Origin: an uncultured Alphaproteobacteria bacterium
GTDB lineage: Bacteria > Pseudomonadota > Alphaproteobacteria > Methylaequorales > Methylaequoraceae
NCBI GenBank assembly: GCA_902547955.1
Contig: CACCPY010000007.1
Coordinates: 1-64,000 of the forward strand
Length of the DNA stretch: 64,000 bases
Reading direction: 5' to 3'
In this document: positions 19,477 to 28,255 of the stretch, piece after piece
How positions within the stretch are numbered: position 1 is the first letter of the stretch
Layout of the letters: each line of letters opens with the position of its first letter
Translations under genes and position numbers: made by a program
Notes under the pieces: generated by a model
Told to the model about the DNA's origin: nothing
Databases searched by the model: none
What the model saw: the letters and a program-made list of their open reading frames with translations, nothing else

Positions 19477-19523
19477 ATCAACATGAAATTATAAATATTA
19501 ATAAACAATCATATGGAGTAATC

Positions 19524-20117
19524 ATGTCTAATATACTATCGTCACTTTCAAAAACTGTCATCAGCGGTTTTATTTTGTTAACTTTAATTATCTTTTTAAT
19601 CTCTGGAATTACAGAATTTTATTTTGATTACACATTTTTTACATTTCTGTTTAGGTGGTTACATGTTCTCGCAGGTGTAATGTGGATAGGCTTGCTTTGG
19701 TATTTCAATTTTGTTCAAATTCCAAGTATGCCAAATATTCCTGATGATCAGAAGCCGGCAGTCTCGAAATTTATAGCCCCCAAAGCTTTATTCTGGTTTA
19801 GATGGGCAGCATTAGCAACACTAATTACAGGACTTATTTTAGCTTACCTAAACGGTTATCTACATGATGCAATGTTACTAAATACCTATGATGCTAAATA
19901 TTTTATGATTGGTGTTGGCATGTGGTTAGGATTGATTATGGCTTTTAATGTTTGGGTTATTATTTGGCCTAATCAAAAAAAAGCACTTGGTATTGTAAGC
20001 GTAGATGCGGGTGAAAAGGCCTCGGCAGCAAAAAAAGCAATGTTATTTTCAAGAACTAATACATTACTTTCGATACCAATGCTTTATTGTATGGTTGGTG
20101 CTCAAAACCTTTATTAA
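19524..20117 (+). CDS. PuuD-like membrane protein (urate hydroxylase N-terminal domain family)
   Basis: Integral membrane protein of 197 residues with about five helices. The segment FRWLHVLAGVMWIGLLWYFNFVQIPSM (about residues 46-72) carries the His and Trp pattern of the PuuD/DUF989 membrane domain; RWAALATLITGLILAYL and a later long helix agree. True PuuD adds a C-terminal cytochrome c domain, which is absent here, so urate oxidation should not be assumed; a haem- or quinone-linked role is a guess. ATG 19524 is preferred over an upstream in-frame TTG because GGAGT lies at 19515-19519. It converges with secF with a 3-base gap. Confidence 0.78.
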   Translation: MSNILSSLSKTVISGFILLTLIIFLISGITEFYFDYTFFTFLFRWLHVLAGVMWIGLLWYFNFVQIPSMPNIPDDQKPAVSKFIAPKALFWFRWAALATLITGLILAYLNGYLHDAMLLNTYDAKYFMIGVGMWLGLIMAFNVWVIIWPNQKKALGIVSVDAGEKASAAKKAMLFSRTNTLLSIPMLYCMVGAQNLY

Positions 20118-20120
20118 AAT

Positions 20121-20999
20121 TTAGGATTTTTTTTCTCTAACAAAACCAAAAAGAATAATAAGTGGGGATGCTATAAAAATTGATGAATAGGTCCCCACTA
20201 GCACTCCCCACATCATAGCACTCACAAACCCTTTAATTACCTCACCACCGAATATAAACAAAGCTAACAAAGCTAAAAGTGTTGTTAAAGATGTCATAAT
20301 CGTTCTTGATAAAGTTTGATTTATTGATTTATTTAACAATTCTGAAAATGGAATTTCAGTTTTCACAAGGTTTTCTCTTATCCTGTCAAATACAACAACT
20401 GTATCATTGATTGAGTATCCCGCTATTGTCAGGATAGCAGCTATTGAAGCTAAATTAAATTCAATCTGTGTAAGAGCGAAGAAGCCAAGCGTAGAAAAAA
20501 CATCATGAAATAATGCGAATACAGCACCTAGTCCAAACTGCCAACCAGAAAACCTAAACCATATGTAAATGAACATAGCTATCAGAGAATATAAAATGGC
20601 CTTTAAGCCCATTATTTGGAGCTCTTTACCAACTTTTGGCCCAACAAATTCTACTCTTCTATAGTCGACATTTTCCGGTAAAGAATCTTTAAGCTTAGCT
20701 ACAATCATTTTCTGTTCGTTTTCTTCGTCTGAATTTTTTTCAATTCTGAACAAGACCGTTGTTGGTTCACCAAATTCTTGTATCTCAATATTACCATCTA
20801 TGAAACTAGAGACATTATTTCTTAATTCTAATAAGCTTGGTTCTGAGAGAAATTTAGCTTCAACCATTACACCGCCTTTAAAATCTATTCCTAAATTAAG
20901 GTTTTTTTTAAAAAATAAAAAAATTGATAGAATCATCAATAAAAAAGAAAAAACGAAAGCAATTTTTCTATATTTGTAAAAATTAAAATTAAAGTACAT
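20121..20999 (-). CDS. secF: Protein translocase subunit SecF
   Basis: Proton-motive-force-driven accessory subunit of the Sec translocon, 292 residues with six membrane helices. The N-terminal helix is followed by GIDFKGGVMVEAKF and a periplasmic domain with VEFVGPKVGKEL, then the RND-like transmembrane block with IAAILTIAGYSINDTVVVFDRIREN, the conserved SecF signature (about 185-210). ATG 20999 lies 7 bases after the secD stop. YajC-SecD-SecF are contiguous and probably cotranscribed. Family length is about 300. Confidence 0.97.
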   Translation of the reverse strand: MYFNFNFYKYRKIAFVFSFLLMILSIFLFFKKNLNLGIDFKGGVMVEAKFLSEPSLLELRNNVSSFIDGNIEIQEFGEPTTVLFRIEKNSDEENEQKMIVAKLKDSLPENVDYRRVEFVGPKVGKELQIMGLKAILYSLIAMFIYIWFRFSGWQFGLGAVFALFHDVFSTLGFFALTQIEFNLASIAAILTIAGYSINDTVVVFDRIRENLVKTEIPFSELLNKSINQTLSRTIMTSLTTLLALLALFIFGGEVIKGFVSAMMWGVLVGTYSSIFIASPLIILFGFVREKKS

Positions 21000-21006
21000 T
21001 AATAAC

Positions 21007-22581
21007 CTACAAGAAGATTTTATTTGGTTTAAATTTTACTATCCAAATTGTTACAAGTAACTTTGTTAAAACTAGTGCAGTAAACATTGATGTTACAATT
21101 CCAATACTTAATGTCACCGCAAAACCTTTAATGGGACCAGAGCCATAATTAAATAGCAGAAGTGCTGCAATTAAGGTTGTAAAATTAGCATCTAAAATGG
21201 TTTTTACAGCAAACTTATAACCTAAATCTATTGAATTCATTATTGACCGACCTGATTTCAATTCTTCCTTTATTCTCTCAAAAACTAGGACATTCGCATC
21301 GACTGCCATACCAATGGTTAGAACAATACCTGCAATACCAGGCATTGTTAAAGTGGCCTCTATTAAACTTAAAAGAGAAACAAGAAGTACGATGTTTAAA
21401 ATAATTGCCAGATCCGCGATCATTCCAAATAATCTATATCTAATCATCATGAAAATAATTACCAAAACAAAACCAATTTTTAATGCTTTTTTTCCGGCTT
21501 TTATTGAGTCTTCTCCAAGACTTGGACCAACGGTCCTTTCCTCTAATACTTTTATAGGTGCAGGTAGTGAACCAGCTCTGAGCAAAACTGCTAGATCATT
21601 GGCTGTTTCCGGAGAAAAATTACCGCTAATATTTCCTGAACCACCAGTAATAGGTTCACGTATTTGTGGGGCACTAATAACCTTATCGTCTAACAATATT
21701 GCCAATCTTTGATAAGTATTTTCAGTTGTAACTTTAGCAAATTTTTTAGCACCTTTTCTATCAAATTCAAAAGCTACAACATATTTACCTGACTGAGCAT
21801 CTACTGTTGCGGCAGCATTAACTAGTCTATCACCAGTAAGTAGCACTCTTTTTTTTACTACAAATTGTTTTTCATAAGCTGTTGGATCTGCATTCTGCAC
21901 TTTGAAGGTTCCAGGAGGTAATTTTCCTCTTTGCTCCGCTAATTCAACCGTTGTTGGATCTAAGAGATGAAAGTTGAGCTTTGCAGTTCTCCCTATAAGA
22001 GATTTTACTCTCTCTGGATCCTTAATTCCCGGCAATTGAACAATTATTCTATCCTCGCCTTGTTTTTGTATTGTCGGCTCTTTTGTTCCTGATTCATCAA
22101 CTCGTTTTCTAACTACTTCAATAGATTGCTCAACGGTTTGATTGTTAGTATCAATTATATATTGATCAGAAAAAGACAAAGTTAACTTGTTTTTATCTGA
22201 ATTTACAATTATTCCATTTTCAACACCTTTTCTTACAATAATTAGTGCCTCTTGTAATTTGTTCTGATCGGTAATTGTGACAATTGCACCTTTTACTTTA
22301 GAACCCAAATTTGTATATTTAATTTTATTTTTTCTAAGAATTGATCTCAGCTCATCCACCAAGTATTCAGATCTTTCCTTAAGCACTGCCCTAGTATCAA
22401 CTTCTAACAATAAATGTGACCCCCCTTGTAGGTCAAGACCAAGATTAACTTGTTTTTTTGAGATATAATCTGGAAGTCCGGTTACCTCCGTTTTGTTGTA
22501 AAAATTTGGAACAAGGAAATATATTCCTAAAATACAGACCGATAGAACAATAAAAAACTTCCATTTAGAGATTTCTAACAT
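21007..22581 (-). CDS. secD: Protein translocase subunit SecD
   Basis: Partner of SecF in late-stage protein export, 524 residues. An N-terminal helix (about 9-26) is followed by the LGLDLQGGSHLLLEVD motif (about 46-61), the P1 head domains (RKRVDESGTKEPTIQKQGEDRIIVQLPG region near 160-190), and six C-terminal helices carrying GIAGIVLTIGMAVDANVLVFERIKEEL (about 415-441), the family's proton-path signature. Located between yajC and secF. Usual length for alphaproteobacteria is 520-540. No anomalies. Confidence 0.97.
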   Translation of the reverse strand: MLEISKWKFFIVLSVCILGIYFLVPNFYNKTEVTGLPDYISKKQVNLGLDLQGGSHLLLEVDTRAVLKERSEYLVDELRSILRKNKIKYTNLGSKVKGAIVTITDQNKLQEALIIVRKGVENGIIVNSDKNKLTLSFSDQYIIDTNNQTVEQSIEVVRKRVDESGTKEPTIQKQGEDRIIVQLPGIKDPERVKSLIGRTAKLNFHLLDPTTVELAEQRGKLPPGTFKVQNADPTAYEKQFVVKKRVLLTGDRLVNAAATVDAQSGKYVVAFEFDRKGAKKFAKVTTENTYQRLAILLDDKVISAPQIREPITGGSGNISGNFSPETANDLAVLLRAGSLPAPIKVLEERTVGPSLGEDSIKAGKKALKIGFVLVIIFMMIRYRLFGMIADLAIILNIVLLVSLLSLIEATLTMPGIAGIVLTIGMAVDANVLVFERIKEELKSGRSIMNSIDLGYKFAVKTILDANFTTLIAALLLFNYGSGPIKGFAVTLSIGIVTSMFTALVLTKLLVTIWIVKFKPNKIFL

Positions 22582-22588
22582 AATACTA

Positions 22589-22891
22589 CTATTTTTTATT
22601 TAAAACGTCGGCTACAGTTGATCTATACACAATAACATTAACGTTGTTAGCAATATCAACGTGAAGTCTTTCAGCATCTGCTTTTGTTACCTTCCCAACA
22701 ATTCCTCCGCTTGTGAGAATTTCATCACCTCTTTTTATTGCATCCAAAAGCAATCTATGTTCCTTTTGCTTTTTTTGTTGAGGTCTAATTAATAAAAAAT
22801 AGAAAATTAAAAAAATTAAAATCAAAGGTATAAAAGACGCGAACATTGAGGGTTGTTGTGCTGAAGTCTGTGCGTAGGCAAAATTGATCAT
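22589..22891 (-). CDS. yajC: Preprotein translocase subunit YajC
   Basis: Small single-helix membrane protein of 100 residues that associates with SecDF. One transmembrane helix at about 17-38 is followed by RPQQKKQKEH and the conserved GDEILTSGGIVGKVTK segment in the cytoplasmic domain. ATG 22891 has a good ribosome-binding site (AGAGG, just upstream). First gene of yajC-secD-secF and divergent from the DUF815 ATPase across 109 AT-rich bases, which should hold both promoters. Confidence 0.95.
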   Translation of the reverse strand: MINFAYAQTSAQQPSMFASFIPLILIFLIFYFLLIRPQQKKQKEHRLLLDAIKRGDEILTSGGIVGKVTKADAERLHVDIANNVNVIVYRSTVADVLNKK

Positions 22892-23000
22892 AAAACCTCT
22901 TGAAAAATTAATTTATATATTAATACTTAAAATCATTATATAAAAGCTAAAATAATAACAAGTTTAAAATAAGAAACTAGAAAAAACTCTCAAGTATATA

Positions 23001-23786
23001 ATGAATTTTTGTATAGATAAAAAAAACTTTAAAAAAAACAATTACTTCATTCTTCTACCTTACAATAAAGAAGTTGTGCCAGTAGAGTTCAAATTGAAAG
23101 TAAACTTTGATGATATTTTATTTGTTGATAGACAGAAAGAATTAATTTTAAATAACACAAAAAATTTTATTCAAAATGAAAGTTCTAATAATGTTTTACT
23201 GTGGGGAGCAAGTGGTATGGGAAAATCCACTTTAGTCAGGTCAGTAGTAAAGAAAACTAATTTAGAACTCAAGGAAAATAGTAAAATTAATTTGATTGAA
23301 ATTCCGAATCATAGTTTAGAACTTCTAACAGAAATAATTTACTTTCTCTCAAAGATAGATGAAAAATTTATAATTTTTATTGATGATGTTTTAATAAAGA
23401 ATAATAATCCATATTTTAATACTTTAAAAAGCTTTGTAGAAGGAAGTTTATTAAGTAACTCACAAAATATAAGATTTTATGTAACATCTAATCTAAGGCA
23501 CATTTCAGATAACCAAGATTTTTTGAAAAATGAAAACGAACTTTTGAAAAAAGAAATGAAGTCTCATCTTATTTCCCTATCAGACAGATTTGCATTATGG
23601 GTTGGTTTTTATGATAATAATAAAGAAAAATATATAAAAACAGTTAAATATTATCTAAAAATATTCAAAAAAAACGAGAACAAAAATTTAATTAAAAAAG
23701 CTATGGAATGGTCTATCAGTAAAGGAAGTTATTCAGGTCGCACTGCACTTCAATTTGTTAACAACTATGCTGATGAAATTAAATAG
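23001..23786 (+). CDS. DUF815 family AAA+ ATPase
   Basis: Soluble ATPase of 261 residues. Walker A is GASGMGKS at 69-76, Walker B is IIFIDDV at 124-130, and FYVTSNLRHIS near 166-176 is the sensor-like segment of DUF815 proteins. A short N-terminal part (about 1-45) precedes the ATPase. In alphaproteobacteria this gene commonly sits between nlpD/yajC genes, as here, but its cellular role is unknown to me. It converges with the NlpD-like gene with a 3-base gap. The family-typical C-terminal lid with RTALQFV is present. Confidence 0.9.
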   Translation: MNFCIDKKNFKKNNYFILLPYNKEVVPVEFKLKVNFDDILFVDRQKELILNNTKNFIQNESSNNVLLWGASGMGKSTLVRSVVKKTNLELKENSKINLIEIPNHSLELLTEIIYFLSKIDEKFIIFIDDVLIKNNNPYFNTLKSFVEGSLLSNSQNIRFYVTSNLRHISDNQDFLKNENELLKKEMKSHLISLSDRFALWVGFYDNNKEKYIKTVKYYLKIFKKNENKNLIKKAMEWSISKGSYSGRTALQFVNNYADEIK

Positions 23787-23789
23787 TTG

Positions 23790-24656
23790 CTATGAAAGAT
23801 ATTTAAGTGGATTGACTGCTTCTTTTCCCTTTCTAATTTCAAAATGAAGTTGTACTTCACTTACATTTCCAGTTTTTCCGACTAAACCGATAGTTTCACC
23901 TTTTTTTACATAATTACCTTTCTTTTTTACAATTTTTTCTAAATGAGCATAAGCAGTTATCCAATTTTTAGAGTGCTTGATTAATATCAAATTACCGTAA
24001 CCAGGAATTTCATTTCCGCTATAGACTATTTCTCCGTCAAGCGAAGCTTTTACAGATGTGCCAAGATTAGAACTTATATTTATTCCATCATTAAAAAAAC
24101 CTGGAGTCTCACTTCCAAACCTATTCAAAATTTTACCTTTAACTGGCCAGATAAAATCCGAGTCTACTTTGTTAGTGAGTAGTTTTTTTTTAATAATTTT
24201 TTTATTTTCTGTTTTCTGAAAAGGTTTTTCTTTTTGTTTTATTTTTTTGGGTTTTAAAATATTTTCGGGAATCAAAATTTTTTGATTAACTTTTATCTGA
24301 TTTACGTTATTAAGCTTATTTAAGACTGATAAAGAAAATAAATCCGTTTTGAATTTTCTAGAAATAGAATATAAAGTATCTCCCTTTTTTACTGTATAAA
24401 CTTTGTTACGGGGTAAAAAAATTTTTTGATTTGGGAAAATTTTAAATGGCGATGTAATTTTATTAGACTTAATTATTTTTTGAATTGGTATATTAAACTT
24501 TTTTGAAATAGAGTATAAGTTATCTCCTTTAATTACTTTATAATATTGCAAATCTTTTTTATAAATTTTAGGGTTTATAATTTTATATTCTTCAAAAAAA
24601 ATTGACTCACATCCAAATAGTGCAAACAATAAGCAAATTAGTGGAAATCTCTTCAT
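23790..24656 (-). CDS. nlpD: NlpD-like LysM/M23 lipoprotein (degenerate peptidase)
   Basis: Envelope lipoprotein of 288 residues. The lipobox ends at C16 (ALFGC). Two LysM peptidoglycan-binding domains lie at about 36-80 (VIKGDNLYSISKKFN) and 86-130 (VKKGDTLYSISRKFK), then a lysine-rich linker and an M23/LytM domain at about 185-285. The metal-binding residues look lost: the usual HxGxD is NDGIN and the usual HxH is QLHFE, so it is probably a non-catalytic activator of cell-wall amidases, as NlpD is in E. coli. Its start overlaps the pcm end by four bases. pcm-nlpD pairing is widespread. Confidence 0.9.
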   Translation of the reverse strand: MKRFPLICLLFALFGCESIFFEEYKIINPKIYKKDLQYYKVIKGDNLYSISKKFNIPIQKIIKSNKITSPFKIFPNQKIFLPRNKVYTVKKGDTLYSISRKFKTDLFSLSVLNKLNNVNQIKVNQKILIPENILKPKKIKQKEKPFQKTENKKIIKKKLLTNKVDSDFIWPVKGKILNRFGSETPGFFNDGINISSNLGTSVKASLDGEIVYSGNEIPGYGNLILIKHSKNWITAYAHLEKIVKKKGNYVKKGETIGLVGKTGNVSEVQLHFEIRKGKEAVNPLKYLS

Positions 24657-25300
24657 TTATGCAATTTCCCTTCAATAAGGGGAACGAATCTTACTTGCAT
24701 AAGATTTTCAACTAAAATTTTATTTTCCTTTTTTATAACTTTTTTTAAGATTTGTTGATTGTAGTCATCGCCAACAGGGATTATCATTATCCCTTCATTA
24801 ATAAGTTGTTCAACTAAAATATTTGGAATTTCAGGTGCATTTGCAGTCACAATTATCCTGTCAAAAGGAGCTTGTTCACTCCAGCCTAGTCCGCCATCTG
24901 CATGTTTAAAAAAGATATTATTTGCACCTAAACCTTTTAGAAGGTTTTCAGCTTTTTTTTTTAAGCTACTATATCTTTCAACTGTATAAACAAATCTCGA
25001 CAACTTTGATAATATGTAAGATTGATACCCACTTCCTGTTCCAATTTCTAAAACTCTTAACTTTTTGTTTAAATTCAGAGATTGTGTCATATGGGCAACT
25101 ACCAATGGCTGAGAAATGGTTTGCCCACAATCAATTGGTAAGGCGATATTTAAGTTAGATTTTTGTTTTAGGTTTTCATCAACAAATAAACTGCGATCGA
25201 CAACCTCAATTACATTTAGGACTGATTTATCGTAAATTCCATTTTTTTTAAGTTCCATTAACAGGTTGAATTTTTTATTCTTTTTTAAATTTTCAAACAT
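24653..25300 (-). CDS. pcm: Protein-L-isoaspartate O-methyltransferase
   Basis: Repair methyltransferase of 215 residues that methylates L-isoaspartyl residues in aged proteins using S-adenosylmethionine. The PIMT substrate motif GQTISQPLVVAHMTQ is intact (about 60-74), as is SAM motif I VLEIGTGSGYQSYIL (about 81-95) and the later DGGLGWSEQAPFDRI. The start ATG shares one base with the serS stop (TAATG). In most alphaproteobacteria surE stands between serS and pcm; here it is absent. A second, divergent paralogue lies at 40945. Confidence 0.95.
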   Translation of the reverse strand: MFENLKKNKKFNLLMELKKNGIYDKSVLNVIEVVDRSLFVDENLKQKSNLNIALPIDCGQTISQPLVVAHMTQSLNLNKKLRVLEIGTGSGYQSYILSKLSRFVYTVERYSSLKKKAENLLKGLGANNIFFKHADGGLGWSEQAPFDRIIVTANAPEIPNILVEQLINEGIMIIPVGDDYNQQILKKVIKKENKILVENLMQVRFVPLIEGKLHK

Positions 25301-26577
25301 TAATTCTTTATTTGGACAACACCATTCATATATTTATGAAGAACCTTAGGAATATTGATAAATCCTTCTTCACTCTGATAATTTTCAATTATTGCAATTA
25401 AGATTCTTCCGACCGCCAAAGATGATCCATTTAATGTGTGCGGGAAGAAAATTTTTCCGTTATTATAATCTTTTACTCTTGTTTTCATTCTTCTTGATTG
25501 AAAATCTTTACAATTGGAGCAGCTCGACACTTCTCTATACTTATCTTGTCCAGGCATCCAAACCTCAAAATCAACTGTATAAGATGAAGAAAAACCTAAG
25601 TCTGCTGTACAAAGTTCTACAATTTTATATGGTAATTCTAATTCTGATAAAATTTTCTCTACACATTTTATCATTCTATCTAGTTCTTGATATGAATCAT
25701 CTGGATGGACAATAGAAACAAGTTCGACTTTTCCAAATTGATGTTCCCTCATGAGTCCCTTAGTATCTTTTCCAGCAGCACCTGCTTCGGCTCTAAAACA
25801 ATTTGTAAAAGTAGTATACCTTAAAGGCAAATCTTTTGAGTCTATTATATCTTCTCTGTGAAAATTTGTAAGTGGAACCTCAGCTGTAGGAATCAACCAT
25901 AAATTATTAAAGTTTGTCTTGAATAAGTCTTCTCCAAATTTAGGTAACTGACCAGTACCATATAGACAATCATCTTTAACCATTTCTGGTACAGAGCACT
26001 CCAAATATTGAAAAAATTTAGTATTATTATCTAACATAAAGTTCATAATAGCTCTGTGAAGCAAAGATAATTCTGACTTTAGTATTGAAAACCTACTGCC
26101 TGATATTTTAATAGCTTTTTTATAATCAATTAAGTTTAAATTCTCAGCAATCTCAAGATGATGTTTGGGCTTAAAATTAAAAATTGGCTTTTCACCAACT
26201 TGTCTTATAATTTTGTTGTCATTTTCAGTTGTCCCATACGGAGTTTTAACATCTATTAAATTGGGAAGTTGCATTAACTGTTCATCCAGTTCTTTTTTTT
26301 TTTTTTCGGATTCATTTTTGCAATTCTCAAGCTCAATTTTAAGATTTTTTACCTCCTTAGAAATTTGGTTAATTTCATCACTTGAAAGATCACTGTTCTT
26401 TGAAATCTTTTTTGACAGAAGGTTTTTGTTTTCTTGAAATTTTTGGACTTTGTTAAGAAAATCTAGATAAGAATTATGAATGTCAATTAACTTTGATGCA
26501 TCAATTTTAAGATTTCTTTTTTTCATAGATTCCTCAAAATCAGTCTTATTTTCTTTAATAAATTTTATATCATGCAT
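25300..26577 (-). CDS. serS: Seryl-tRNA synthetase
   Basis: Class II aminoacyl-tRNA synthetase charging tRNA-Ser (and tRNA-Sec where present), 425 residues. An N-terminal long coiled-coil arm (about 30-100, lysine/glutamate rich) is followed by the catalytic core. Motif 2 is visible in TNCFRAEAGAAGKDTKGLMREHQF (about 260-283), and motif 3 in the NGSSLAVGRILIAIIE segment (about 382-397). ATG 26577 overlaps the tatC end by eight bases. tatC-serS is standard order in this class. Confidence 0.97.
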   Translation of the reverse strand: MHDIKFIKENKTDFEESMKKRNLKIDASKLIDIHNSYLDFLNKVQKFQENKNLLSKKISKNSDLSSDEINQISKEVKNLKIELENCKNESEKKKKELDEQLMQLPNLIDVKTPYGTTENDNKIIRQVGEKPIFNFKPKHHLEIAENLNLIDYKKAIKISGSRFSILKSELSLLHRAIMNFMLDNNTKFFQYLECSVPEMVKDDCLYGTGQLPKFGEDLFKTNFNNLWLIPTAEVPLTNFHREDIIDSKDLPLRYTTFTNCFRAEAGAAGKDTKGLMREHQFGKVELVSIVHPDDSYQELDRMIKCVEKILSELELPYKIVELCTADLGFSSSYTVDFEVWMPGQDKYREVSSCSNCKDFQSRRMKTRVKDYNNGKIFFPHTLNGSSLAVGRILIAIIENYQSEEGFINIPKVLHKYMNGVVQIKN

Positions 26578-27301
26578 TTTTCTTATCTATAAAAAATTTA
26601 ATAAATAGTATTGAAAATTCATAAAAGATTACGAGGGGAATAGCAATCCCTATCTGGGAAATAACATCTGGAGGAGTAAAAAGTGCGGAAAAAATTAAAA
26701 TTCCGATAAAAAAAAATTTTCTATTTTTTGAAAGAAATTCATGATTAAAAATACCAATTTTTGTCAGCAAAATAATTAAAACAGGAAACTCAAAAGATAA
26801 TCCACTAGCAAAAAGTAGGAACATTATCAGCCTTACATATTCTGAATATTTAGATTCAAGTTCCACAGGAAAAGAATTATCAAGTAAATTTTCATAAGAA
26901 ATAAAAAAATTCCAGATGACAGGTATCAAAAAATAGTAAGCAAATAATAATCCTGCTAAAAAAAAAAAAGGTGATAAAATTACCAATGGAATAAAAAATT
27001 TTTTTTCATTTTTATACAAAGCGGGAGAAATAAACAAAATTAGTTGAATTATAAGTACAGGTGTGGAGACTAAAAAAGATGCAAATAAAGAAATTTTGAG
27101 ATTTGACACGAATACTTCTGGTAAAGAAGTAAAAATCATTCTTTGATTTGGTGAATCTACCAATATCGAGAATAATGGTTTAGTTAAAATATCGCCTAGA
27201 TATTTGACATTAAAAAAAAAAAATAAAAAGCTTAAAAAAAGAAATAAAAAGCTAATTAAAATTCTATTTCTCAACTCTCTTAAATGATCTAAATATTTCA
27301 T
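26570..27301 (-). CDS. tatC: Sec-independent translocase TatC
   Basis: Core membrane receptor of the twin-arginine translocase, 243 residues and six helices. The N-terminal HLRELRNRIL is the conserved cytoplasmic motif that recognises twin-arginine signals. Helices lie at about 11-32, 68-90, 106-128, 152-176, 190-206 and 212-232, with the conserved Glu-containing FEFPVLI segment. It is preceded by tatA and tatB, with a 9-base gap after tatB, and followed by overlapping serS. Confidence 0.96.
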   Translation of the reverse strand: MKYLDHLRELRNRILISFLFLFLSFLFFFFNVKYLGDILTKPLFSILVDSPNQRMIFTSLPEVFVSNLKISLFASFLVSTPVLIIQLILFISPALYKNEKKFFIPLVILSPFFFLAGLLFAYYFLIPVIWNFFISYENLLDNSFPVELESKYSEYVRLIMFLLFASGLSFEFPVLIILLTKIGIFNHEFLSKNRKFFFIGILIFSALFTPPDVISQIGIAIPLVIFYEFSILFIKFFIDKKNA

Positions 27302-27310
27302 CTAAATAAA

Positions 27311-27547
27311 TTATTTTTTCTTTGTTTTTGTTTTTTTTTTTAAAAATTTTTGTTTTGTATCGAAGTCATTTGATTGATCAAAATCATTCATTTCATCTAA
27401 TTCAAATTTAAAATTATAGTAATACCTTGAAATTTTTCTATATAGTAGACCAAGATTTTTTGAAATTTTAGGAATCTCTTCTGGTTTTACAAAAAGAGCA
27501 ATAAAAAAAATCACTATTAATAGTTCAATAATACCAATATTGAACAT
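27311..27547 (-). CDS. tatB: Tat translocase subunit TatB (short)
   Basis: Single-helix Tat subunit that forms the receptor with TatC; 78 residues, shorter than the 100-170 of most TatB proteins. The pattern is clear: FNIGIIELLIVIFFIALFV followed by KPEEIPKISKNLG in place of the usual GPxxLP hinge, then an amphipathic helix and a lysine-rich C-terminus. The start ATG shares one base with the tatA stop (TAATG). Position between tatA and tatC, and the longer tail compared with TatA, decide the assignment. Confidence 0.85.
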   Translation of the reverse strand: MFNIGIIELLIVIFFIALFVKPEEIPKISKNLGLLYRKISRYYYNFKFELDEMNDFDQSNDFDTKQKFLKKKTKTKKK

Positions 27548-27711
27548 TATTTCTTTTCATCATTATTTTTTTTATTTTCTTTTAATCCATCTTTAAAAGA
27601 TTTGATTCCTTTTGCTAACTCTCCAGCTACCTTTGGAAGTTTTCCAGCACCAAAAATAATAAGGACAATAACTAAAATAAGAATTATTTCCCAATGTCCA
27701 AGTCCAAACAT
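27547..27711 (-). CDS. tatA: Tat translocase subunit TatA
   Basis: Pore-forming Tat subunit of 54 residues, found by direct translation. It begins MFGLGHWEIILILVIVLIIF, then GAGKLPKVAGELAKGIKSF, the FGxxxLP hinge and amphipathic helix typical of TatA, and ends in an acidic/lysine tail (ENKKNNDEKK). ATG at 27709-27711, stop at 27547-27549, sharing one base with tatB. It lies 22 bases after scpB. Too short to appear in many automatic annotations. Confidence 0.96.
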   Translation of the reverse strand: MFGLGHWEIILILVIVLIIFGAGKLPKVAGELAKGIKSFKDGLKENKKNNDEKK

Positions 27712-27733
27712 AAATTTTGTCTCCAAATTAATA

Positions 27734-28255
27734 TTACAGGATAATCGATTCTAATTCATCTACTTTTGGAAGATCCTTGATGGAACTTAATCCAAAGTGT
27801 TTTAAAAACTCATAATCAGTTACCCAAGTGACTGGTCTTCCAGGTGTTTCTCTTCTACCATGTGGTTTTATCCATTTCAATTCTAAAAGTGAATCAAGTG
27901 TTCCTCTAAAAACTGGTTTACCTCTAATTTTTTCAATTTCAGCTCTAGTAACAGGTTGATGATAAGAAATTATAGCTAGTGTTTCTACAGCTGCACTTGA
28001 AAGATTTTTTATTTTTTTTGTCTGTATTGTTAGATAATCTTTTAAATAGTCTGATGTTTTAAAAAAAAATCTTTCTTCGACATTTGCTAAAATAATTCCT
28101 CTATCCTTGTAATCTAAAAAAAGTTCATCTAAAATTTTTTCTAAATCAAAACTTCCATACTCCGCCAACATTTTTTTTATATCATTCTTACCTAGAGGTT
28201 CTAACGAAGAAAAGATTAATGATTCAACGTATTTTTTGGCAGTTTTACTATCCAT
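27734..28255 (-). CDS. scpB: Segregation and condensation protein B
   Basis: Winged-helix kleisin-interacting subunit of the SMC-ScpAB condensin, 173 residues. The N-terminal wing starts YVESLIFSSLEPLGKNDI; the second winged helix holds SSAAVETLAIISYHQPVTRAEIEKIRG, a very conserved ScpB segment, followed by GRRETPGRPVTWVTDYEFLKHFGL near the end. ATG 28255 overlaps the scpA end by eight bases. The nagZ-scpA-scpB-tatA order is characteristic of alphaproteobacteria. Confidence 0.96.
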   Translation of the reverse strand: MDSKTAKKYVESLIFSSLEPLGKNDIKKMLAEYGSFDLEKILDELFLDYKDRGIILANVEERFFFKTSDYLKDYLTIQTKKIKNLSSAAVETLAIISYHQPVTRAEIEKIRGKPVFRGTLDSLLELKWIKPHGRRETPGRPVTWVTDYEFLKHFGLSSIKDLPKVDELESIIL

